A DNA stretch of 6,995 nucleotides. Origin: S012-109 sp964425105. GTDB lineage: Bacteria > Pseudomonadota > Gammaproteobacteria > SZUA-140. The notes beneath the pieces were generated by a model. It was not told the DNA's origin, did no database searches, and was given only the letters and a program-made list of their open reading frames with translations. Every line of letters begins with the position of its first letter. Within the stretch, counting starts at the first letter, position 1. The translations under genes were made by a program, and so were the position numbers. Of this stretch, positions 1 through 6,995 are shown in pieces. Where the stretch lies: contig CAYRLE010000102.1 in NCBI GenBank assembly GCA_964425105.1, positions 1-6,995 on the forward strand, given 5' to 3'.

Positions 1-215
1 CAGGGGTGACCTCCATCTATCAGTGGCAGGGCCAGCAGGAGCGTAGCAACGAGGCCCTGTTGCTGATCAAGACCCGCCGCGACCGTTACCTGGCGCTGGA
101 GTCTGAGCTGCGCTCCCTGCATCCCTATGAAGTGCCGGAGATCATCGCCCTCTCTGTGGAGGACGGGCTGGCCGCCTACCTGGCCTGGGTCGACCAGGCG
201 CTGGCGGCCCAGTGA
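1..215 (+). CDS. cutA: CutA1-family divalent cation tolerance protein, C-terminal part (5' end outside window)
   Basis: Partial gene: the reading frame is open from the left edge and ends at TGA 213-215. About 70 C-terminal residues are visible, out of roughly 105-115 usual for the family. The segment starts VTSIYQWQG, matching the family's conserved strand (GATSLYYWEG in E. coli CutA). It continues with LLLIKTRRDRY and the signature HPYEVPEII, then ends with an AYLAWVDQAL helix. CutA1 proteins are small trimeric, PII-like ferredoxin-fold proteins. They were linked to copper and divalent-metal tolerance genetically, but their biochemical role is not settled. The GTG at position 6 falls inside the conserved core, so it is not a start. 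The gene lies 82 bases upstream of dsbD on the same strand, the arrangement known from enterobacteria, where cutA precedes dsbD (cutA2/dipZ). No terminator is evident between them, so co-transcription is plausible. Confidence 0.93.
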   Translation, partial: GVTSIYQWQGQQERSNEALLLIKTRRDRYLALESELRSLHPYEVPEIIALSVEDGLAAYLAWVDQALAAQ

Positions 216-297
216 GCAGGGGCGCTTGTAAGCAAACCCTCGCCTCTGTGACCAAGTAGCTATCAAAGATCCTGCCGATACGGTATAAAGGCCCGCT

Positions 298-2178
298 ATG
301 GCATTCAATCCCATGAAGAAATATCAATCACTCCTGCTGCTCACAATGTTCCTCTGTTTGCTGCCGGCAGTGCCGGTCCAGGCCGGCGGCCTGACGGGTA
401 AGCTGGGCAAGAGTCTGGGTTTCGGCGCGGTGGAGGAGTTCCTGCCGCCGGAGCGGGCCTTTGTGTTCAGCGCCGAGGTGGTGGATGCCGACACCATCGT
501 CGCCCGCTGGACCATCGCCGACGGCTATTATCTCTATCGCAACAAATTCTCCTTCCGCTTTCCCGATGCCCCCGAGGTGGTGGTGGGGCAGCCCGTCTTC
601 CCCAGCGGCAAGTTCAAGGACGACGAATATTTCGGCCGCATGGAGGTGTACTACCACGAGGTGGCGGTGACACTGCCACTGCGGCGCAAGGCAGGGGAAC
701 GCCGCCCGCTGGTACTGGAGGTCCGTTACCAGGGCTGTGCCGATCGTGGTTTCTGCTATCCCCCCATGAAGAAGACCATCGACCTGGTACTGCCGGGGGC
801 GGGCAACGTCGCTGCGCCGATGACCACTGGCCTGAGGGGTGGCGGCACGCCCTTGGCGGAGGAGGACCGCATCGCCCGTTCCCTGGCCAGCGGCAGCCTG
901 TGGCTGAACCTGCTGGGCTTTTTCGGTTTCGGCCTGCTGCTGGCCTTTACCCCCTGCGTGTTTCCCATGGTGCCTATCCTGTCGGGGATCATCGTCGGAC
1001 AGGGAGAGGGGGTTTCCACCCGCAGGGCATTCCTGCTTTCTATCAGCTATGTGCTGGCCATGGCGCTGACCTATACGGCCGCCGGGGTGGGCGCCGCCCT
1101 GTTCGGCAGCAATCTGCAGATCATGTTCCAGAATCCCTGGATCCTGGGCGCTTTCAGCGCCCTGTTCGTGGCCCTCGCGCTGTCCATGTTCGGGCTCTAT
1201 CAGTTTCAGCTGCCGCCGGCACTGCAGACCCGTCTCAGCGGAATCAGTCAGCGCTATGGCAGGGGCGGCTGGCTGGGTGCCTCGGTGATGGGTTTTTTCT
1301 CCGCCCTCATCGTCGGCCCCTGCGTGGCCGCGCCGCTGGCGGGCATCCTGCTTTATATCGGTATGAGCGGTGACGCCTGGCTGGGGGGATTGTCCCTGTT
1401 CGTCCTCAGCCTGGGCATGGGCCTGCCCCTGGTGGTGTTCGGCACTTCCGCCGGCAGCCTGCTGCCCCGTGCCGGCCCCTGGATGGATGCCGTCAAATCC
1501 ATCTTCGGCGTGCTGCTGCTGGGGGTGGCCATCTGGCTGCTGGAGCGTATCGTGCCGCCGGCCGTTACGCTGCTGCTGTGGGCCGCCCTGCTGATCGTGA
1601 TCGCAGTCTACATGGGTGCCTTCGAGCGCCTGGAGGGCGCGGTTTCCGGTTGGCGCCGCCTGTGGAAGGGCACCGGTCTGGTGATGGCTGTCTATGGCGT
1701 GGTGTTGATGGTGGGTGCCGCCAGCGGCGGGCGGGATGTCTTCCGTCCCCTGGCAGGGACGGCCTTTGTCGCCGCTCCCGGCGGCGGCGGGCCAGAGGCA
1801 GGGCCCGCCGCCTTCCGCCGGGTGAAGGGCCTGGCGGCCCTGGAGCAGGAGATCGCCGCTGCCGCCGCCCGCGGCCAGCCGGTGATGGTGGATTTCTATG
1901 CCGACTGGTGCATCGAGTGCAAACGCCTGGAGCGGAGCACCTTCGGCGATCCTGCCGTGCGCCGCACACTGGCGCAGATGGTGCTGCTGCAGGTGGACGT
2001 GACTGACAACGATGCCCTGGATCAGGCGCTGCTCAAGAAGTTCGGCCTGTTCGGTCCACCGGCCATCCTGTTTTTTGACGGGCGCGGCAGGGAAATGAAG
2101 GGCTACCGGCTCATCGGTTTCCTGGAGGCCGACGCTTTCAGGCGCCATGCCCGCAATGTCCTGGCGGAGGTGAGTTGA
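298..2178 (+). CDS. dsbD: Thiol:disulfide interchange protein DsbD
   Basis: Complete protein of 626 residues, a little longer than E. coli DsbD (about 565). It carries electrons from cytoplasmic thioredoxin across the inner membrane to periplasmic thiol proteins. An N-terminal signal peptide (hydrophobic core about 9-24, likely cleavage after VQA-29) precedes the periplasmic alpha domain (about 45-165), with its redox cysteines C147 and C153 in GCADRGFCYPP. Eight predicted membrane helices span about 203-475, with C220 in FTPCVFPMVP and C342 in GPCVAAPLAG, the pair that works within the membrane. After a Gly/Ala/Pro-rich linker (about 476-507) comes the periplasmic thioredoxin-like gamma domain, with C538-IE-C541 in YADWCIECK and a likely cis-proline P588. 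All six redox cysteines are present. ATG 298 is chosen because AAAGG (287-291) sits 6 bases upstream. ATG 313 (MKKYQSLLLL) is a possible alternative that gives a more typical signal peptide but has no clear ribosome binding site. Confidence 0.96.
   Translation: MAFNPMKKYQSLLLLTMFLCLLPAVPVQAGGLTGKLGKSLGFGAVEEFLPPERAFVFSAEVVDADTIVARWTIADGYYLYRNKFSFRFPDAPEVVVGQPVFPSGKFKDDEYFGRMEVYYHEVAVTLPLRRKAGERRPLVLEVRYQGCADRGFCYPPMKKTIDLVLPGAGNVAAPMTTGLRGGGTPLAEEDRIARSLASGSLWLNLLGFFGFGLLLAFTPCVFPMVPILSGIIVGQGEGVSTRRAFLLSISYVLAMALTYTAAGVGAALFGSNLQIMFQNPWILGAFSALFVALALSMFGLYQFQLPPALQTRLSGISQRYGRGGWLGASVMGFFSALIVGPCVAAPLAGILLYIGMSGDAWLGGLSLFVLSLGMGLPLVVFGTSAGSLLPRAGPWMDAVKSIFGVLLLGVAIWLLERIVPPAVTLLLWAALLIVIAVYMGAFERLEGAVSGWRRLWKGTGLVMAVYGVVLMVGAASGGRDVFRPLAGTAFVAAPGGGGPEAGPAAFRRVKGLAALEQEIAAAAARGQPVMVDFYADWCIECKRLERSTFGDPAVRRTLAQMVLLQVDVTDNDALDQALLKKFGLFGPPAILFFDGRGREMKGYRLIGFLEADAFRRHARNVLAEVS
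2166..2170 (+). promoter_or_regulatory. Ribosome binding site for the tlpA-like gene, inside the dsbD 3' end
   Basis: GGAGG lies 7 bases before ATG 2178 and only 4 bases before an in-frame TTG at 2175. The better spacing selects ATG 2178, which overlaps the dsbD stop as TGATG. The site is translated as part of dsbD, so ribosomes finishing dsbD can reinitiate here (translational coupling, inferred). Confidence 0.7.
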
Positions 2179-2738
2179 TGCCCCGCGTGCGCCCGGCGAT
2201 CATTCTGCTGCTGATGGTAGTGCTGGCCGTCACGGCCCTGCTGTTGAACAGCTACTACAGGAAACAGCTGCAGGAAGCATCCCTGGAGCGGGTAGACATG
2301 GGGGCCGGTCTCGTCGGGCGGCCCCGCCCCGATTTCTCCCTGCCCGACCTGGATGGCTTTCCCCGCGAGATCGGCGAATGGCAGGGCCGGGTGCTGTTGC
2401 TCAATTTCTGGGCCTCCTGGTGCCAGCCCTGCCGCCGCGAGATGCCGGCCTTCGTGCGTCTCCAGCAGGCCTATGGTGAGCAGGGGGTGCAGTTCATCGG
2501 CATCGCCCTCGATGAGCGGCAGGCGGTGCGGGACTTTCTCGGGGAATTGGAGGTGGCGGTCAATTATCCCATCCTGCTGGGGGGCGATAAGGCCATAGAA
2601 ATCGCCAAGGCCTATGGCGATGAATTGGGCGTGTTGCCCTATACCGTAGTGGTGGACCGCCAGGGGCGGATCGTCCATCTCCAGTATGGAGAAATGAATG
2701 AGGCGCAGGCCGAGAAGCTGATTCAGGAGCAATTATAA
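2178..2738 (+). CDS. Membrane-anchored TlpA/ResA-type thioredoxin-like protein
   Basis: 186 residues starting at ATG 2178, which overlaps the dsbD stop codon by one base (TGATG). One N-terminal hydrophobic segment (about 7-23), with arginines before it and a polar, basic stretch after it, fits a signal anchor that places the rest in the periplasm. The thioredoxin-like domain runs from about 45 to 186: PDFSLPDLDG, then LLNFWASWCQPCRREMP with the redox pair C82-QP-C85, then a likely cis-proline P154 in GVLPYTVVVD, and a final helix. This is the TlpA/ResA/CcmG-like AhpC-TSA/Redoxin architecture, whose members reduce specific periplasmic disulfides, for example in cytochrome c or copper-site maturation. 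The overlap with dsbD suggests that DsbD supplies its electrons. The specific target cannot be read from the sequence. No cytochrome c maturation genes are nearby, so CcmG (DsbE) is less likely than a general TlpA-like protein. Confidence 0.9.
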   Translation: MPRVRPAIILLLMVVLAVTALLLNSYYRKQLQEASLERVDMGAGLVGRPRPDFSLPDLDGFPREIGEWQGRVLLLNFWASWCQPCRREMPAFVRLQQAYGEQGVQFIGIALDERQAVRDFLGELEVAVNYPILLGGDKAIEIAKAYGDELGVLPYTVVVDRQGRIVHLQYGEMNEAQAEKLIQEQL

Positions 2739-2776
2739 CCACTCTTAAAGTGAGTGAATAGGGTTTTTCTGCTGCA

Positions 2777-2788
2777 AATTGGACAATT
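2777..2788. repeat. Short palindrome AATTG-GA-CAATT, repeated imperfectly 50 bases downstream
   Basis: AATTGGACAATT (2777-2788) is a perfect 5-base inverted repeat around a 2-base centre. A 10/12 copy, AACTGGACAATC, occurs at 2827-2838 and covers the -35 element of the candidate promoter. A further half-like AACTGG is at 2806-2811, 21 bases before the AACTGG at 2827. The position ahead of aroQ-accBC makes an operator possible, but no known regulator site is recognised. Confidence 0.35.
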
Positions 2789-2829
2789 CGCCACGAATTG
2801 CATCGAACTGGCAGAGATTTCCCGGTAAC

Positions 2830-2859
2830 TGGACAATCTTCAGTGAGAAGTGTTAAATT
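2830..2859 (+). promoter_or_regulatory. Candidate sigma-70 promoter for aroQ-accB-accC
   Basis: TGGACA (2830-2835) matches the -35 consensus TTGACA at 5 of 6 positions. After 17 bases, TTAAAT (2853-2858) gives a 4/6 match to the -10 box. Read one base later, TG at 2851-2852 could serve as an extended -10 before TAAATT (2854-2859). Transcription would begin near 2865, leaving a leader of about 50 bases before the aroQ start. This is the only sizeable non-coding gap on the + strand (2739-2913), which fits a new transcription unit starting here. Found by eye only. Confidence 0.35.
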
Positions 2860-2913
2860 ACAGCGGAAAGCAGGGCGCTGACGTAATATTCTATAGATTA
2901 CAAGGGATTATTC

Positions 2914-3369
2914 GTGGCAAAAATACTGGTCATCAATGGCCCCAACCTGAATCTGCTGGGAGACCGGGAGCCGCAGCACTATGGAAAGTGCTCGCTGAAG
3001 GAAATCGACCGCGTCCTGCGGGAAATCGCAGCCGGCGCGGGTCATGAACTGGAAAGCTTTCAGAGCAATGCGGAACACGAGTTGGTGGAGCGGGTGCAGG
3101 CGGCCGGCCGCGAGGCCGTTGCCTTCATCATTATCAATCCAGCCGCCTTTACCCATACCAGCATTGCCCTGCGGGATGCCCTGAGCGCCACCGCCATCCC
3201 CTTCATCGAGGTGCATTTGTCCAATATTCATGGACGGGAGTCCTTCCGGCGGCGCTCTTATTTCTCCGACATTGCGCAGGGGGTGATCTGCGGCTTGGGC
3301 GCGCAGGGCTATGAGTTGGCCCTGGCCGCGGTGCTGCGCGCCCCGGCGCTGACGGATAACGGGCAATAA
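2914..3369 (+). CDS. aroQ: Type II 3-dehydroquinate dehydratase
   Basis: 151 residues, the usual family length (about 140-150). It dehydrates 3-dehydroquinate to 3-dehydroshikimate, the third step of the shikimate pathway, as a cytoplasmic dodecamer with a flavodoxin-like fold. The conserved blocks occur in order: INGPNLNLLG (N11), the active-site lid DREPQHYG (R18 and catalytic Y23), FQSNAEHELV, IINPAAFTHTSIALRDAL (N75, H81), and EVHLSNIHGRESFRRRSYFS (E99, H101, R108, R112). All residues I associate with catalysis or substrate binding are present. The start is GTG 2914: AAGGGA (2902-2907) lies 6 bases upstream, an in-frame TAA at 2884 leaves no earlier start, and the protein has no internal methionine. 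It is followed after 33 bases by accB, a linkage known in many gammaproteobacteria. Confidence 0.97.
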   Translation: MAKILVINGPNLNLLGDREPQHYGKCSLKEIDRVLREIAAGAGHELESFQSNAEHELVERVQAAGREAVAFIIINPAAFTHTSIALRDALSATAIPFIEVHLSNIHGRESFRRRSYFSDIAQGVICGLGAQGYELALAAVLRAPALTDNGQ

Positions 3370-3402
3370 CATCAGACAGACAACAGATATAAAGATCAGC
3401 AC

Positions 3403-3849
3403 ATGGATATCAGAAAAATCAAGAAACTCATCGAGCTGCTGGAAGAATCGGATCTGGCGGAAATCGAGGTCCACGAGGGGGAGGAGTCCGTGCGCATCAG
3501 CCGCGCCACTCAGACGCCGCCTCCGGCCGTGATCACAGCCCCCGCCGCTGCGCCGCCGCCCGCCGCGGAACAAGAGGCGCCTGCCCAGGAGCAGGCGGAA
3601 GAGGCTCCGCCGCCGGGGCATGTCATCACCTCGCCCATGGTGGGCAGCTTCTACCGCGCCCCCGCCCCCGGCGCCCAGCCCTTCGTGGAAGTGGGGCAGC
3701 ACGTCAAGGTGGGCGATACGCTGTGCATCATCGAGGCCATGAAGATGCTCAACCAGATCGAGTCCGACAAGGAAGGGGTGGTGGCGGCGATCCTGGTGGA
3801 AAACGGTCAGCCGGTGGAATACGGCGAACCTCTGTTCATCATTGAGTAG
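3403..3849 (+). CDS. accB: Biotin carboxyl carrier protein of acetyl-CoA carboxylase (AccB/BCCP)
   Basis: Complete protein of 148 residues, close to the 150-160 of E. coli BCCP. The N-terminal segment (1-36, MDIRKIKKLIELLEESD) is the family's interaction region. It is followed by a Pro/Ala/Glu-rich flexible linker (about 37-70) and the C-terminal biotinyl domain (about 73-148). The biotin attachment site is K114 in EAMKMLNQIE, and the SPMVGSFYRAPAPGAQPF stretch contains the protruding thumb typical of bacterial BCCP. The protein carries biotin, and then carboxybiotin, between biotin carboxylase (AccC) and the carboxyltransferase AccAD in the first committed step of fatty acid synthesis. ATG 3403 begins the family's conserved MDIRKIKKLI; the upstream sequence has no strong Shine-Dalgarno match, so translation may depend partly on coupling with aroQ (inferred). 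accC starts 10 bases after its stop. Confidence 0.97.
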   Translation: MDIRKIKKLIELLEESDLAEIEVHEGEESVRISRATQTPPPAVITAPAAAPPPAAEQEAPAQEQAEEAPPPGHVITSPMVGSFYRAPAPGAQPFVEVGQHVKVGDTLCIIEAMKMLNQIESDKEGVVAAILVENGQPVEYGEPLFIIE

Positions 3850-3859
3850 GCCGCTCCCC

Positions 3860-5206
<1,347 letters not shown>

Positions 5207-5223
5207 GAGTCTTCGAGTATGAT

Positions 5224-5251
5224 GGCAGTACCGGCCTGTCCGTATGCTGCC
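5224..5251. terminator. Hairpin between the convergent accC and GT41 gene, possible terminator
   Basis: In the 66-base gap between the two stop codons, GGCAGTA (5224-5230) pairs with TGCTGCC (5245-5251), including one G-T pair. Beyond a small internal loop, CGG (5232-5234) pairs with CCG (5240-5242) around a 5-base loop. The location suits a shared terminator for both transcripts. There is no T-run on either side, so it is not a standard intrinsic terminator. Confidence 0.3.
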
Positions 5252-5272
5252 CTGGGGAGGCTGGCAATCAGT

Positions 5273-6916
5273 TCATTCTACACCCAGATAGTGTTGCCAC
5301 ATCTCCCGGTAGGCGCTCTCCAGGTCCTGTGCGAGGCTTGCGGCGTCGCAGAGTGGTGAGCGTGCCATGCGCGGGCGCAGGGTATGATGTATTGAGCTGC
5401 GCCGTTGCGGTTCCTGTGCCAGCGCTACCGCCTTGGCCAGATATTGTTCCCGGCTATAGGCGATCAACTCCGGCAGTCCCACCGCGGTGAGCAGGGATAC
5501 ACCCTGACGTTCGATATAGCGATCTCCCGCCAGACTGATGACCGGGACCCCCATCCACAGTGCGTCGGCGGTGGTGGCGCCGCCGGTGCGGGGAAAGGGA
5601 TCAAGGGCTATGTCGATGCGCTGATAGGTTTCCAGGTAATGGGCTGATGCCCCTTCCAGGATCAGGCGCTCGGCGCTGATGCCATGACCGGCAAAGGCGT
5701 GGCTGATTCTTGTCCGTTCCGGGCGATGGGCGAGTTGCCATGTCTTGAGCAACAGGCGACTGCCGGGCACAGCCTGCAGGATCCTACTCCACAGGGCGAT
5801 GACCTCAGGCGTGAGTTTGACCAGATTGTTGAGGCTGCCGAAAGTGAGAGGGACATCTGGAGGTCTGTCGGCCGGCTCCGGTGCAGCGCCTGGGGGGCGG
5901 TAACACAGCCAGCAGCGGCGCAGGCGATAGATGTTTTCCGTTGCCAGTTCCGGCGTGTCTTCTGGGTTGAGATAGCAGTCGCTAATCCAGTAATCCATGG
6001 CAGTGAGTCCGGTAGTGGTGCAGTAACCCAGATATGTGGCCTGGATGGGGGCCGGTTTATAGGTGAAGATGCCCAAGCGATTGCCGGCGGTGTGACCGGC
6101 CAGATCGATGAGAATGTCTATGCCATCGGCATGGATCCGGCGTGCGGCATCTTCATCGCAGAGTCCTACGGTGGAGCGCCAGTGATCGGCCTGCAGTTGC
6201 AGACGGGCGGTCACGTCATCGGGTTGAGGCACTTCTGCATAACAGTAGACCTCTACCTTGCTGCGGTCATGGGCCTCCAGCAATGGTTCAAAGAAATAGC
6301 TCACGGCGTGTTTGCGGAAGTCTGGTGAGACGTAGCCGATGCGTAGCCGTTTGTCGGGGTCGCCATGGCGGGTATGGCCGAAGGTGGCGGCCTTGGCGGC
6401 GCCGCCATGGATACGGTCCCATGCGCGGTGTGCCTCCAGAATGCTCTGCGGATCGCCCATCACATTGTAGCTGAGCAGGGATAGGAAATTGCAATGGGCC
6501 TTTATATAGCGGGGGCGCAGATGCAGGGCCTGGCGGTAGTTGATAGAGGCGCCCTCAAGATCTCCTTGTTCCTTGAGCAGGTTGGCGAGATTGTAAAATG
6601 CTTCGGCAAAGTCCGGCTGGGCATTAACCGCCTGTTGATAGTGTCTGATCGCTTGTTCATATTTTCCCTCACCGGCAAGGAGCTTGGCCAGATTGTAGTG
6701 GGCGCCAGCGTGCTGGGGGACAAGATCGATGATGTGTCTGAAACAGCGGGCCGCCTCCCGTATTGTGCCAAGCCGTATGTTGATGATCCCCAGCATCGAC
6801 CATGCTGCAACATCCCTGCGATTGGCAGTGCAGTATTTTTTGCAAAGGATGCGCGCATCGCGCAGTTGGCCTGCGTTGATCAATGCTTCCAATGTTTTTT
6901 GCAGATGCTGGTCCAT
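5273..6916 (-). CDS. TPR-containing SPINDLY/OGT-like glycosyltransferase (GT41-type)
   Basis: 547 residues from ATG 6916. A partial TPR-like helix pair (about 9-35) is followed by three clear 34-residue TPRs at 36-69, 70-103 and 104-137 (for example AHYNLAKLLAGEGKYEQAI). The catalytic region resembles human O-GlcNAc transferase: LRIGYVSPDFRKHAVSYF (191-208, H203 aligning with the OGT active-site histidine region), DILIDLAGHTAGNRL, APIQATYLGYCTTTG (289-303), SLNNLVKLTPE (361-371, K367 aligning with the OGT UDP-binding lysine), and GGATTADALWMGVPVISL (445-462). The C-terminus is SAYREMWQHY. Such proteins transfer a sugar from a nucleotide donor to protein side chains in the cytoplasm; the bacterial substrates and donor are mostly unknown. 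GTG 6946 would extend it by 10 residues, but that overlaps the preceding gene and has no ribosome site. ATG 6916 lies 5 bases after that gene's stop, so the two are probably one transcript. Calling it a true O-GlcNAc transferase would go beyond the evidence. Confidence 0.9.
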   Translation of the reverse strand: MDQHLQKTLEALINAGQLRDARILCKKYCTANRRDVAAWSMLGIINIRLGTIREAARCFRHIIDLVPQHAGAHYNLAKLLAGEGKYEQAIRHYQQAVNAQPDFAEAFYNLANLLKEQGDLEGASINYRQALHLRPRYIKAHCNFLSLLSYNVMGDPQSILEAHRAWDRIHGGAAKAATFGHTRHGDPDKRLRIGYVSPDFRKHAVSYFFEPLLEAHDRSKVEVYCYAEVPQPDDVTARLQLQADHWRSTVGLCDEDAARRIHADGIDILIDLAGHTAGNRLGIFTYKPAPIQATYLGYCTTTGLTAMDYWISDCYLNPEDTPELATENIYRLRRCWLCYRPPGAAPEPADRPPDVPLTFGSLNNLVKLTPEVIALWSRILQAVPGSRLLLKTWQLAHRPERTRISHAFAGHGISAERLILEGASAHYLETYQRIDIALDPFPRTGGATTADALWMGVPVISLAGDRYIERQGVSLLTAVGLPELIAYSREQYLAKAVALAQEPQRRSSIHHTLRPRMARSPLCDAASLAQDLESAYREMWQHYLGVE

Positions 6917-6921
6917 GATGT

Positions 6922-6995
6922 TCAAGATCTTAATTTGGTCCGCCACATTTGGCGATAGGCGTTTTCCAGCTGCCGTGCGAGGCCGGCGCCGTCGC
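6922..6995 (-). CDS. C-terminal end of a second, paralogous GT41/SPINDLY-type protein (5' part outside window)
   Basis: Reading the - strand from the right edge, an open frame encodes DGAGLARQLENAYRQMWR followed by TKLRS and a TGA stop (6924-6922). It aligns without gaps to the C-terminus of the neighbouring complete gene, DAASLAQDLESAYREMW: 11 of 17 residues and, by hand count, 39 of 51 bases are identical. The match lies in the family's conserved final helix (LExxYxxMW in OGT). The gene ends 5 bases before the ATG of the neighbour, so the two are probably co-transcribed tandem paralogs. Only about 24 residues are visible, so its length, TPR number and catalytic residues cannot be judged. 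Confidence 0.78.
   Translation of the reverse strand, partial: DGAGLARQLENAYRQMWRTKLRS

Noticed and set aside
284..289. TATAAA just before dsbD as a possible -10 box
   Set aside because: It ends only 8 bases before the ATG and overlaps the AAAGG ribosome site, which would give a nearly leaderless mRNA. No -35 match lies at the right distance.
328..2148. A 606-codon open frame on the - strand, antisense to nearly all of dsbD
   Set aside because: Its product is rich in His, Gln and Gly with no recognisable domain. It is the expected shadow of a GC-rich gene, and dsbD on the + strand has all its catalytic residues.
2740..2768. CACTC/GAGTG hairpin (2740-2744 with 2752-2756) followed by TTTTT at 2764-2768 after the tlpA-like gene, as a terminator
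   Set aside because: The stem is only 5 base pairs with a 7-base loop, and the T-run is separated from it by 7 bases, so it is too weak to call an intrinsic terminator. Termination of the dsbD unit here remains possible.
5219..5359. A 46-codon + strand frame starting ATG ATG just after accC, with GGAG (5206-5209) 9 bases upstream, in the position where prmA would begin
   Set aside because: The translation (MMAVPACPYAALG…) does not resemble the PrmA N-terminus, and most of it is antisense to the conserved C-terminus of the GT41 gene. The GGAG is probably fortuitous.
6917..6946. GTG 6946 as the start of the complete GT41 gene, adding MADQIKILNI
   Set aside because: It would overlap the upstream paralog's coding end by 25 bases in another frame and has no Shine-Dalgarno match. 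ATG 6916, 5 bases after the upstream stop, fits better.

Overview
The window looks like a gammaproteobacterial chromosome segment with fairly high GC. The organism call is an inference: the proteins resemble the gammaproteobacterial types of each family, and the order cutA, dsbD, tlpA-like, aroQ, accB, accC is, from memory, a conserved neighbourhood in that class, possibly including Chromatiales-like sulfur bacteria. No rRNA or other marker is present to settle it.

Left part (1 to about 2740, + strand): the 3' end of a CutA1-type divalent-cation tolerance gene, then a complete dsbD (transmembrane thiol-disulfide reductant conductor), whose stop overlaps the start of a membrane-anchored TlpA/ResA-type thioredoxin. 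These last two form a periplasmic reducing module: electrons from cytoplasmic thioredoxin pass through DsbD to periplasmic thiol proteins, for which the TlpA-like protein is a likely client or carrier.

Middle part (about 2740 to 5206, + strand): a 175-base intergenic region with a candidate sigma-70 promoter and short repeats built on GGACAAT, followed by aroQ (type II 3-dehydroquinate dehydratase, shikimate pathway) and accB-accC (biotin carboxyl carrier protein and biotin carboxylase of acetyl-CoA carboxylase, first step of fatty acid synthesis). All three are complete and keep the family catalytic residues.

Right part (5207 to 6995, - strand): after accC the strand switches. A complete gene for a TPR plus SPINDLY/OGT-like (GT41) glycosyltransferase converges on accC. 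Immediately upstream of it on the same strand, cut by the window edge, is the 3' end of another gene. Its last 24 residues are clearly homologous to the C-terminus of the complete one, so this is a tandem paralog pair or the end of a longer array. This accessory GT41 cluster lies where prmA often follows accC and has visibly lower GC in its N-terminal half. It is the most notable item in the window. I found no CRISPR array, insertion sequence, tRNA or rRNA, and I see no clear evidence of a wholly new system.
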